DNA of 6,133 nt from an uncultured bacterium (GTDB taxonomy: Bacteria > Gemmatimonadota > Gemmatimonadetes > Longimicrobiales > RSA9), in contig CALKIP010000047.1 of the NCBI GenBank assembly GCA_937995995.1, forward strand, positions 1 to 6,133. Reading direction: 5' to 3'. The notes beneath the pieces were generated by a model, which was given only the letters and a program-made list of their open reading frames with translations, was not told the origin of the DNA and searched no databases. The stretch's first letter is position 1; each line of letters starts with the position of its first letter. The translations under genes and the position numbers were made by a program. Positions 1 to 5,498 of the stretch are shown one piece after another.

Positions 1-1
1 A

Positions 2-802
2 CAGGGCCGCCCCACCCTCCCGGACCGTGATGCGCCGGCAGTCGCCACGCTGCAGTCGGAAGCTGCGGGAAAGCTCCTGCATTACGGTACTCCGGTCTCG
101 CTCGGAGAGGGCCAGGTCCGCACCTACGTGGTACTGGATGAGGAGTCGGGAGACAGGCCGCTCGAGGTCGGTGTCGCCATCGATGCACGGACGATCGAGG
201 GCAGACTACCCGACGAGATGATCTGGATCCCGATGGAGCTCCCTTACAACGCTCCGGAGCCGTACCGGTTCGTGCTCTTCGATTGGAACCCACAAGGCCA
301 TATCCCCGAGGGCGTGTACGACGTTCCGCACTTCGATTTCCACTTCTACCTGACCCCGCACGCCGAGGTCGAGGCGATCCGGCGGGAAGATCCGGACTTC
401 GCCAGGAAGGCGAACAACCTGCCCACGGGCGACTTCGTGCCGCCGCACTACATCGTTCCGGCACCACCCGACGTGGAGCCCGCGGCACTGGCCGAGCCCG
501 GGATGGGGCTGCACTGGGAAGACTCGCGCGACCCGCAGATTCAGCGGCTGCTCGGCAACCCCGAAGCGTACAAGCCGTTCACCAGGACGATGATCTACGG
601 TTCCTGGGATGGTGAGATCACCTTCATCGAGCCCATGATCACGCGCGAATACCTGCTCCGGCGCACGGACGAGACGATCCCGATCCCTCAGCCGGCGCGC
701 TACCCGCGGCCCGGCTGGTACCCGGCCGCCTACCGGATCAGCTACGATGCGCAGGCCAGGGTGTACCGGGTCGCGATCGTCGACTTCACCTGGAGGAACT
801 AG
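2..802 (+). CDS. DUF5602 / TTHB210-like domain protein (5' partial)
   Basis: The reading frame is open from the left edge to TAG at 800-802, giving 266 residues here; the true start lies upstream. Family features run in order: the G-E-G-Q-V-R-T-Y-V-V-L-D-E stretch (about 110-145) that opens this domain; W-N-P-Q-G-H (about 286-303); the hallmark V-P-H-F-D-F-H-F-Y (323-349), with two His and one Asp; G-D-F-V-P-P-H-Y (about 428-451); M-G-x-H-W (about 503-517); Y-G-S-W-D-G-E-I-T-F-I-E-P-M (596-637); and Q-P-A-R-Y then G-W-Y-P-A-A-Y near the end. These match my memory of the TTHB210-like/DUF5602 family, whose namesake is a Thermus protein reported to be under an ECF sigma/anti-sigma pair; its biochemical role is not known to me. 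The clustered His/Asp suggest metal or ligand binding (inference). Any signal peptide would be outside the window. A start at GTG 128 is unlikely because conserved sequence precedes it. The next gene is 125 nt downstream on the same strand. Confidence 0.86.
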   Translation, partial: QGRPTLPDRDAPAVATLQSEAAGKLLHYGTPVSLGEGQVRTYVVLDEESGDRPLEVGVAIDARTIEGRLPDEMIWIPMELPYNAPEPYRFVLFDWNPQGHIPEGVYDVPHFDFHFYLTPHAEVEAIRREDPDFARKANNLPTGDFVPPHYIVPAPPDVEPAALAEPGMGLHWEDSRDPQIQRLLGNPEAYKPFTRTMIYGSWDGEITFIEPMITREYLLRRTDETIPIPQPARYPRPGWYPAAYRISYDAQARVYRVAIVDFTWRN

Positions 803-804
803 TC

Positions 805-826
805 GAGCGCCACTCTCGGGGCGCTC
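805..826. terminator. Short GC-rich hairpin after the DUF5602 gene (weak terminator candidate)
   Basis: A perfect 7-bp inverted repeat (GAGCGCC at 805-811, GGCGCTC at 820-826) with an 8-nt loop begins 3 nt after the stop codon. There is no T-run directly after it; the first is CCCTTTT at 838-844. It may stop or pause transcription or protect the mRNA 3' end, but the intrinsic-terminator signature is incomplete. Confidence 0.35.
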
Positions 827-855
827 CGCCCGACATGATCCCTTTTCCGCCGAAA

Positions 856-908
856 TTCCGAGTAGTGGGGCAGGAAGCGTATCGAATCGCCCGCCCCACG
901 ACTCGGAA
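856..908. repeat. Long inverted repeat in the leader of the secreted repeat protein
   Basis: Arms 856-871 and 893-908 are complementary over 16 bp with one mismatch (A864 opposite G900), separated by 21 nt (872-892). The right arm ends 6 nt before the ribosome binding site of the gene starting at 928. As RNA this would be a very stable hairpin; as DNA it could be a two-half-site protein-binding sequence. No T-run follows, so it is not a normal intrinsic terminator. Roles consistent with the position are control of translation initiation, mRNA stabilisation or an operator; the sequence alone cannot decide. Confidence 0.6.
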
Positions 909-914
909 CCACGT

Positions 915-922
915 AAAGGAGG
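915..922 (+). promoter_or_regulatory. Strong ribosome binding site fixing the start at 928
   Basis: AAAGGAGG lies 5 nt before ATG 928. It decides this start over the in-frame upstream ATG at 835, which has no Shine-Dalgarno and would put the signal peptide about 31 residues inside the protein. Confidence 0.85.
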
Positions 923-927
923 GATCC

Positions 928-1977
928 ATGAGGGCCGTGATCACACGCGCCGCCGCGTCACTCGCGGCCGCGCTCTTTGGAGTGGTCCTCCTGGTCGGGA
1001 CTGCCGCCGCCCAGGACATCTATCGCACCGCCAGTGCCGGTGGGACCGGAGGCAGGGACTTCTCACAATCGTGTCGCGCCGATGAGGTGCTGGTCGGGAT
1101 CAGCGGCCGCGCCGGCTGGTACATCGACCGGGTCGCCGCCGTCTGCCAGCGGGTCGGCGCCGACGGCAAACTCACCGGGAGTCGTCGCACGACGGGCGGA
1201 GCGGGTGGAAACGGCGGACAGACGTTCACCCGGACCTGCCCACAGGGCCAGGTCGTCTCCTCGATCCGCGGCCGCGCGGCCTCGCTCGTCGACAGGGTCC
1301 AGATCGCCTGCCGACCCCTGAACACCGAGGGCCGCACGTCCGGCAGCACGCGGTGGCTCTCCGCCGCCGGGGGCAACGGCGGGCGCGACTTCGGTCCCCT
1401 GACCTGTGCCGGCAACCGCCCGGCGAAGGCCGTCCAGGGCAGGTACGGCTCGTCAATCGACCAGATCCGCCTCGCCTGCGCCTACCCGCAGGTTCAGACG
1501 ACCGCGACGACCGTCAAGCAGGAGTTCTGCTTCGGCGCCGTCGGCGCACAGTGCGGCGTACAGCAGGGGCTCGCCGGGTTCTGTGCGGGAGGGCGCTGCC
1601 CCGTCAACGCCGGGAGCTGGGAGCACGACGAGTGCTGCTGGAAGAACCCGAACGGGCTGGCGTGCAAGGACGGACCGCTCGACTACCTGGCGCCCACTCG
1701 CCACAGAAACGTCTGCGCCGCCGAGTGGGACAAGGCCGTCGCACACTGGGTGGGCGGGCTCAACTGGTGGAGGGACGTCAACTTCCGCAAAGCCAACACC
1801 ACCGGCGTCGTCGTCCACGGCGACTACTGCGCTCCGGCCGGGACGATCATCTTGGCGGCCGACGCTAGGAAGTGCTGCAGCCGCTCGGCCCGCCAGCCCA
1901 ATGTGAGGGACACCCCGACGTACGTAGCTCAAGGGGTGAAGAATCCGGCGGATCCGAATCTGAGGGTGTGCAGGTAG
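928..1977 (+). CDS. Secreted Cys-rich protein with three jacalin-like GGxGG/GRxG-ID repeats
   Basis: This encodes 349 residues. Residues 1-28 form a Sec signal peptide: R2 and R7, a hydrophobic core to G24, and cleavage predicted after A26-A27-A28. Three tandem repeats follow at about 38-75, 93-130 and 148-186. Each has G-G-x-G-G-x-x-F, a Cys, G-R-x-x-x-x-(I/V)-D-(R/Q)-(I/V) and a second Cys. The Cys pairs (49/73, 104/128, 160/184) are each exactly 24 apart and the repeat period is 55-56, so one disulfide per repeat is likely. The GG-loop plus G-x-x-x-ID pattern resembles jacalin-type beta-prism lectins, hence possible glycan binding (inference). Residues 197-349 form a separate domain with 12 Cys (201, 209, 219, 224, 236, 237, 246, 263, 301, 316, 317, 348) and many Trp; I do not recognise it. 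The all-even Cys counts fit an oxidised extracytoplasmic protein. No membrane anchor or sorting signal is seen after the signal peptide. It has its own leader and is probably monocistronic. Confidence 0.9.
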   Translation: MRAVITRAAASLAAALFGVVLLVGTAAAQDIYRTASAGGTGGRDFSQSCRADEVLVGISGRAGWYIDRVAAVCQRVGADGKLTGSRRTTGGAGGNGGQTFTRTCPQGQVVSSIRGRAASLVDRVQIACRPLNTEGRTSGSTRWLSAAGGNGGRDFGPLTCAGNRPAKAVQGRYGSSIDQIRLACAYPQVQTTATTVKQEFCFGAVGAQCGVQQGLAGFCAGGRCPVNAGSWEHDECCWKNPNGLACKDGPLDYLAPTRHRNVCAAEWDKAVAHWVGGLNWWRDVNFRKANTTGVVVHGDYCAPAGTIILAADARKCCSRSARQPNVRDTPTYVAQGVKNPADPNLRVCR

Positions 1978-2046
1978 CCGGCTGGCGCCGGCGGGTGGCG
2001 GCGGCCTGCAGCGGCGGGGCGGGCGTGGGGCAAACCACGCGCCCGC
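1977..2046. terminator. Convergent intergenic hairpins (probable bidirectional termination zone)
   Basis: The gap between the secreted-protein stop and the rtcB stop (1978-2060) carries two GC-rich hairpins. The first is GCCGGC at 1977-1982 and again at 1987-1992 with a 4-nt loop, starting on the last base of the stop codon. The second pairs 2019-2028 with 2035-2046, a 10-bp stem with a 2-nt bulge (2041-2042) and loop GGCAAA. Neither strand has a T-run next to a stem, so this is not a textbook intrinsic terminator. Position between convergent genes is the main support. Confidence 0.5.
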
Positions 2047-2060
2047 GCCCGCCCTCGCCC

Positions 2061-3287
2061 TCAATCCCTGTACGGATCGAACTCGTTCGCGCCGGCCATG
2101 ACCACGATGAGTGGCCTGAGCGTGTGCAGCACCTCGATCGTGCTGCCCTGGGCCGCGAGCACTTCGGGGAGGCGGCGGTAGACGTGGGGGCTTTCGTCGA
2201 GACCGCCGCCCCGGAGGACGACGCCCTTCTTGCGTACCCACGCCTGCATCATTTCCGGCGTGACACGACCCGGGCGGATCACCTCGCCCGTCCTGCGGCG
2301 ACGCTTCCCGGCCGCGGCGGTTCGGCTCATGACTCGCCCCGCGCCGTGCACGGTCGAGAAGAGTGCCGCGCGCTGGAGCTCGAGCGTCGCCTCGTCCGCG
2401 CGCTCGGCGGGTGTGCCCTGGACGATGACCGCGTCGTCGCCCATGCTCCCGCCGATGAAGCCCTTCTGCCCCGGGAACGCGGGGGTCGCGCCCTTGCGGA
2501 CGACCACGTACTCCTGGCCGCCGTGCGTCTCCTTCCAGGCGAAGTTGTGGTGGTTGTGGACGAGCTCCAGCTCGCGGCCGCCCAGGATCGCTGTGACCTT
2601 GCGCGCCACCCACTCGCGGCCGGCGTAGGCGTAGCGGCCGGCCAGCTCCATGAGGTGCCAGTAGTCGTGGCCGAGTGGTGCGCCGAGCGGAAGCAGCACC
2701 TCGGCCTCGGGGACGCGCTCGCCCCAGCGCGCTCCCTGGCCGAGCGCCAGGAAGCCGGAGGCGACGGTGTGGCCGAAGCCACGAGATCCGAAGTGCACGC
2801 CGACCCAGAGCGTGCCGCCCTCGTCGGCGAAGACGTCGACGTAGTGGTTCCCGCTCCCGACGGTGCCGAGCTGCGCACGCGCCTTCTCACGTAGATTGCC
2901 CCGGTGCTTCGCCGGCACCGCATCCCATGCAGGGTCGTCGAAGAGCGGATGGTCGACGGGCGCGTCGTCGGCATGGTTCTTCCGCCCGACCCCGAAGCTC
3001 ACCTGGTGCTGGATCTCGTCCGCGAGCGCGTTCAGCCGCCGCGAGCGCTCACGCTCCGTCGCACCGAGATCCGAGAGCGTGAGGTCGGTCCGGATCGCCG
3101 CGTTGCCACACGCGATGTCGAAGCCGACGCCCACCACGCTGACCTTTTCACGGTACGCGGCGACGCCGCCGATCGGCATGACGTAGCCCAGGTGCCCATC
3201 GGCCATGAGCGCCGCCCGCTCGGCGCGGCTCGCCACGTCGCGGAGCTGCGCCAGGGTGTTCTCGTCGTGACTGCCAAAGATCTTCAT
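2061..3287 (-). CDS. rtcB: RtcB-family RNA ligase (RNA-splicing/repair, GTP-dependent)
   Basis: This encodes 408 residues, the same length as E. coli RtcB. The family joins RNA 2',3'-cyclic phosphate or 3'-phosphate ends to 5'-OH ends in the cytoplasm using GTP and Mn2+, in tRNA splicing or RNA repair. Signature elements are in order: G-H-L-G-Y at 31-35; G-F-D-I-A-C-G with metal ligands D57 and C60; G-S-G-N-H with N147/H148; V-H-F-G-S-R-G with H165; H-H-N with H247; R-K-G-A at 264-267; and H-G-A-G-R with H314, the His that takes up GMP. All catalytic and metal positions are present, so it should be active. The C-terminus differs: E. coli ends V-K-G after T-L-R-Q, but here T-L-R-P-L-I-V-V-M-A-G runs on to a tail ending E-F-D-P-Y-R-D, with Met where the Lys is expected. 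A K-R-R-R-R cluster sits at 328-332. The gene overlaps the upstream ligase gene by 4 nt. No rtcA, rtcR or archease is visible. Confidence 0.96.
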   Translation of the reverse strand: MKIFGSHDENTLAQLRDVASRAERAALMADGHLGYVMPIGGVAAYREKVSVVGVGFDIACGNAAIRTDLTLSDLGATERERSRRLNALADEIQHQVSFGVGRKNHADDAPVDHPLFDDPAWDAVPAKHRGNLREKARAQLGTVGSGNHYVDVFADEGGTLWVGVHFGSRGFGHTVASGFLALGQGARWGERVPEAEVLLPLGAPLGHDYWHLMELAGRYAYAGREWVARKVTAILGGRELELVHNHHNFAWKETHGGQEYVVVRKGATPAFPGQKGFIGGSMGDDAVIVQGTPAERADEATLELQRAALFSTVHGAGRVMSRTAAAGKRRRRTGEVIRPGRVTPEMMQAWVRKKGVVLRGGGLDESPHVYRRLPEVLAAQGSTIEVLHTLRPLIVVMAGANEFDPYRD

Positions 3288-4426
3288 GCACATTCCTTCC
3301 GCTGTTCGCGCCGGCGGTCGAGACCGGTCCCGAGCATCGTCTCGGCCGAGAGCCAGGAGACGAGCGCCGCGAAGTCCCCGCACTTGTCGAGGACGCGGCG
3401 CATGCGCTCCGCACCGTTGCCTCGCTCGAGGATCGACGCGACCCGGCCCAATGCCGGGCCGTCGCCCTGTGCCTCGGCGGTGGCCGAGAGCCGGTCCACG
3501 AGCCTGCCGATCGCGCTCCGCACCCCGGTCGTCCCCTCCGACGCCGTCGGGTCGACCAGCTTCGCCTCCAGCCCGTACCGCGCCGCCCGCCACTCGTTCC
3601 CGCTGAGGAGCGCGTGCGCCCGGTCGGTCGAGATCCCGGGCCACGGGTTCTCCTCCAGTACCCCGTCGACCAGCCCGGCGACGATCGCGCGTGCGAGCGC
3701 CACGATCGCCGCGGCGTCGTCCACCCGGGGGCAGACGTCGGTGATCCGGAGCTCAAGCGTCGGGTACTCGGGGTGCGGGCGCACGCTCCAGTAGAGGTTG
3801 TGCTCATCACCGATCGCACCGGAGCGAAGCAGCAGGTCCACGTGGGCGCGGTACTCGCCCCGGGAGCGAAAGTACGGCGGGACCCCCGACGTCGGCCAGC
3901 GGCGCCACAGAACCGCGCGGTAGGAGGCGTAGCCGGTGTCCGCACCCTCGGAGTACGGCGAACTGCACGAGAGCGCGAGCAGGTGCGGAAGATAGAAGCG
4001 GACGGCGTTCAGCAGACGGATACAGTGGCGCGGCGTGGGGACGGCCACGTGGATGTGCATGCCGAAGATGTGCTCGTGCCGGACGATGCGACGATACTCC
4101 GCCGAGATGCGCGCGTAGCGCTCCCCAGCCGTCAGGAGATGATGCGCTCCGCTACTCGTGGGGTGGAGCCCGGCGGCCACGAGCTCCAGCTCTTCGGCCG
4201 CCGCGGCCGTCGCCGTCTGGAAGCGCAGCCGCTTCAGCTCCTCTTCGACCTCCCCGGCCGAGTGACAAATCCGCGTGCCGATCTCGAGCGTCGACTCGTG
4301 GACCTCCTTCTTCACCTCGTCCGTCCAGTCGGTGGCCAGGACCGCACGGGCCCGGCTCTGCAGCTCGCCCGTCTCCGGGTCGACGAGTTGGTACTCCTCT
4401 TCGACGCCCACCGTCAAGTCGCTCAT
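3284..4426 (-). CDS. YbdK-type carboxylate-amine ligase (GCS2 glutamate-cysteine ligase family)
   Basis: This encodes 380 residues, the usual length for the family. GCS2/YbdK proteins are ATP-grasp-like glutamine-synthetase-fold enzymes; E. coli YbdK has weak gamma-glutamyl-cysteine ligase activity, and the physiological substrate of many members is unsettled. Features seen: G-V-E-E-E-Y-Q-L-V-D near the N-terminus (7-16, acidic metal/ATP site); E-S-T-L-E-I at 44-49; H-I-H-V at 124-127 (H124, H126); S-S-P-Y at 155-158; D-T-G-Y-A-S-Y-R at 163-170; and T-L-E-L-R-I-T-D-V-C-P at 223-233. ATG 4426 puts the conserved E-E-E motif at the normal distance from the start. No strong Shine-Dalgarno precedes it (only GGCGAG about 8 nt away). 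The stop TGA (3286-3284) overlaps the ATG of rtcB, so the two are one transcript and probably coupled in translation. The gene upstream on this strand is a cupredoxin-like lipoprotein 176 nt away. A glutathione-like thiol or other gamma-glutamyl product is possible; the substrate cannot be read from sequence. Confidence 0.94.
   Translation of the reverse strand: MSDLTVGVEEEYQLVDPETGELQSRARAVLATDWTDEVKKEVHESTLEIGTRICHSAGEVEEELKRLRFQTATAAAAEELELVAAGLHPTSSGAHHLLTAGERYARISAEYRRIVRHEHIFGMHIHVAVPTPRHCIRLLNAVRFYLPHLLALSCSSPYSEGADTGYASYRAVLWRRWPTSGVPPYFRSRGEYRAHVDLLLRSGAIGDEHNLYWSVRPHPEYPTLELRITDVCPRVDDAAAIVALARAIVAGLVDGVLEENPWPGISTDRAHALLSGNEWRAARYGLEAKLVDPTASEGTTGVRSAIGRLVDRLSATAEAQGDGPALGRVASILERGNGAERMRRVLDKCGDFAALVSWLSAETMLGTGLDRRREQRKECA
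3294..3300 (-). promoter_or_regulatory. Ribosome binding site deciding the rtcB start
   Basis: On the - strand GGAAGGA (3300-3294) lies inside the 3' end of the upstream ligase gene. It touches the in-frame ATG at 3293 with zero spacing but sits 6 nt before the ATG at 3287. The 3287 start is therefore preferred, and it also gives the ATGA stop/start overlap. Confidence 0.75.
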
Positions 4427-4602
4427 CGTTCGCTCGCCAGCCGACGATCTCCAGGGTCATGCCGTCTTCGGAACCCGTGACGGTCCGGACGTCCACCGGC
4501 GCGGCGAGTACGCACTCGAAACGCACCTCGCCGCGCCGGAAGGTTCCATCACGCAGGAGATCTGCCGTGGTGGGATGGTCCAGCGCGGGATACGGGGTCG
4601 AA
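4427..4602. other. Intergenic stretch between lipoprotein and ligase genes
   Basis: This 176-nt gap on the - strand holds a perfect 13-bp inverted repeat (listed separately) and a small palindrome GTCCGGAC at 4483-4490. I see no convincing -35/-10 pair for the ligase gene. One - strand frame is open from about 4616 through this gap and on to 4152, with GTG at 4526. Its translation across the gap is not Arg/Pro-rich like a typical shadow frame (it reads F-R-R-G-E-V-R-F-E-C-V-L-A-A-P-V and later M-T-L-E-I-V-G-W-R). It then runs about 275 nt into the ligase gene, where it is clearly a shadow. It may be chance or a decayed small gene. Confidence 0.4.
4496..4539. repeat. Perfect 13-bp inverted repeat in the lipoprotein-ligase gap
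   Basis: Arms 4496-4508 (CCGGCGCGGCGAG) and 4527-4539 (CTCGCCGCGCCGG) are exact reverse complements with an 18-nt loop. It lies between two co-directional - strand genes, so it could terminate or attenuate the lipoprotein transcript or stabilise an mRNA end. No T-run follows on either strand. Confidence 0.55.
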
Positions 4603-5055
4603 TCACTCCCGAACGGTCAGGAACACCTCCCGATCGGGCCCCGGGCCTTCCGGATCGCTCTCGACCTCGTAGGTACCCACGCGCAGCGTCATCTCGATGC
4701 TCGCCGACTTGCCGGGCTGTAGATCCTCGATCTCGACATCCGGGCCCGGGCCGTCCACATCCAGATCGTACGGTACGGAACCGTTGTTCGTCACGACGAA
4801 CCTGGTCGGGCCAGGCCGCAGCGTGGTAGGATTGACCTCGAGTGCGTCATCCGTGATGCGGACGGTGACCGTCTGCTGCGTAGTCGCAGGCGACATCGCC
4901 TCCATGTGATCGGCCTCGGGTGCCGGGCCGCGCGCAGGAGCGACCTCCGAGGCCGGCGCCCCACAAGCCGACATCCCCGCGATCATGGCCGCAACGACCG
5001 CCACGGACGCGACGGCCTCCACTCGCCTCCCCTCGAGAGTGCGAACTCCATGCAC
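4603..5055 (-). CDS. Cupredoxin-fold lipoprotein lacking copper ligands
   Basis: This encodes 150 residues from GTG 5055. A basic N-terminus (R5, R10, R11) and hydrophobic stretch 14-28 lead to M28-S29-A30-C31-G32, a near-lipobox, so C31 is probably lipidated. A Pro/Ala/Glu linker (about 32-58) precedes a single beta-rich domain (61-150): T-V-T-V-R-I-T-D-D, L-R-P-G-P-T-R-F-V-V-T-N-N-G, L-Q-P-G-K-S-A and G-T-Y-E-V-E-S-D. This order matches plastocyanin/cupredoxin-like domains. Copper-binding members have a His after N-N-G-x-x-P and a Y-x-C-x-x-x-G-H-x-x-x-M loop. Here the first position is Y96, the loop reads E-V-E-S-D-P-E-G-P-G, and the domain has no His or Cys, so no type 1 copper site is possible. 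A structural or sensory role at the cell envelope is inferred. An immunoglobulin-like beta-sandwich cannot be excluded. The gene is divergent from the ArsR-family gene. Confidence 0.82.
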   Translation of the reverse strand: MHGVRTLEGRRVEAVASVAVVAAMIAGMSACGAPASEVAPARGPAPEADHMEAMSPATTQQTVTVRITDDALEVNPTTLRPGPTRFVVTNNGSVPYDLDVDGPGPDVEIEDLQPGKSASIEMTLRVGTYEVESDPEGPGPDREVFLTVRE

Positions 5056-5060
5056 GATCT

Positions 5061-5067
5061 CCTCCTT
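5061..5067 (-). promoter_or_regulatory. Ribosome binding site fixing the GTG start at 5055
   Basis: AAGGAGG on the - strand (5067-5061) is 5 nt before GTG 5055, the same spacing as at the secreted protein gene. The nearby ATG at 5051 is out of frame, and the in-frame ATG at 5154 would add 33 residues before the signal peptide without a ribosome binding site. Confidence 0.8.
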
Positions 5068-5132
5068 GTTCAGCCAGCCGACGCTTCCCCCACGGACTAT
5101 CCACCGCAAAGGCCGCACCGACTCCAAACCCC

Positions 5133-5161
5133 TTGATGTTCCATAAGCATACACTTATCGT
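5133..5161 (+). promoter_or_regulatory. Candidate sigma70-type promoter of the arsR operon, possibly leaderless
   Basis: TTGATG (5133-5138, close to TTGACA) and TATCGT (5156-5161, 4 of 6 to TATAAT) are 17 bp apart. Transcription would start about 7-8 nt after the -10, at or next to the A of ATG 5169. No Shine-Dalgarno precedes that ATG, which fits a leaderless mRNA. The patch is unusually AT-rich for this window. Confidence 0.5.
5143..5158. promoter_or_regulatory. Imperfect palindrome, candidate ArsR-family operator
   Basis: ATAAGCATACACTTAT is symmetric at 12 of 16 positions (ATAAG/CTTAT arms, TA at the dyad). It lies between the candidate -35 and -10 and overlaps the -10, where a bound winged-helix dimer would block RNA polymerase. 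It also sits in the 113-nt divergent gap, 88 nt upstream of the lipoprotein start. Assignment to the adjacent regulator is inference from position and symmetry. Confidence 0.5.
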
Positions 5162-5168
5162 TTACGGC

Positions 5169-5498
5169 ATGGTGAGCGTGGATGTGGTCGAGAACAGGAT
5201 TTTCCAGGCTCTGGCGGATCCGAGCCGCCGGGCGATCTTCGAGTCGCTCACGCGTGGTGAATCGGCGGTGAAGGATCTCACGGCGCGCTTCGACATCTCC
5301 CAGCCGGCGATCTCCCAGCACCTTGCCATCCTGAGGGACGCCGGGCTGGTGACGGGCCGGCGCGAGGGGCGCCGCGTCTACTACCGAGTGGAGCCACGGG
5401 GCCTCGAGCCGCTCATCGACTGGATCGCGCACTACCGCGCCTTCTGGACGGAGCACGTCGATCGTCTGGAACGACTACTGGAGACCATGGACGAATGA
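5169..5498 (+). CDS. ArsR-family winged-helix transcriptional regulator
   Basis: This encodes 109 residues, typical for small ArsR/SmtB-type repressors. The N-terminal helix is I-F-Q-A-L-A-D-P-S-R-R-A-I-F (11-24), the family hallmark. The helix-turn-helix is V-K-D-L-T-A-R-F-D-I-S-Q-P-A-I-S-Q-H-L-A-I-L (34-55), followed by D-A-G-L-V and the wing R-R-E-G-R-R-V-Y-Y-R-V (64-74). The C-terminal helix (about 83-106, I-D-W-I-A-H-Y-R-A-F-W) is usual in the subgroup found beside SRPBCC genes. There is no Cys anywhere, so the Cys-based metal site of classical ArsR is absent and an organic ligand or protein partner is more likely. ATG 5169 is chosen because the family homology begins about 8 residues later and a candidate promoter ends at 5161; ATG 5136 in the same frame would add 11 residues and fall in the promoter. 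The stop overlaps the next ATG by 4 nt. Autoregulation through the upstream palindrome is likely. Confidence 0.94.
   Translation: MVSVDVVENRIFQALADPSRRAIFESLTRGESAVKDLTARFDISQPAISQHLAILRDAGLVTGRREGRRVYYRVEPRGLEPLIDWIAHYRAFWTEHVDRLERLLETMDE

Noticed and set aside
805..844. Hairpin 805-826 plus the T-run at 841-844 as an intrinsic terminator
   Set aside because: The T-run starts about 15 nt after the stem, too far for a standard intrinsic terminator; kept only as a weak candidate.
1615..1650. H-D-E-C-C in the secreted protein as a phospholipase A2 active site
   Set aside because: The PLA2 pattern needs C-x-x-H-D-x-C with a preceding calcium loop; the Cys spacing differs and no glycine-rich calcium loop is seen.
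1453..2613. A 386-codon - strand frame across the convergent gap
   Set aside because: It overlaps rtcB in another frame and the secreted protein gene on the other strand; low-complexity Arg/Gly composition and no motif.
1872..3794. Long + strand open frames (340 and 296 codons) opposite rtcB and the ligase gene
   Set aside because: They lie antisense to genes with clear family motifs, have no ribosome binding sites and show Arg/Pro/Ala-rich translations typical of shadow frames in GC-rich DNA.
4152..4526. The - strand GTG-start frame as a real 124-residue gene
   Set aside because: About 275 nt overlap the well-supported ligase gene and the translation there is shadow-like; only the part in the gap is kept as a low-confidence note.
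5136..5168. ATG 5136 as start of the ArsR-family gene
   Set aside because: It lacks a ribosome binding site, the added residues are outside the family alignment, and they overlap the candidate -35 to -10 region and operator.
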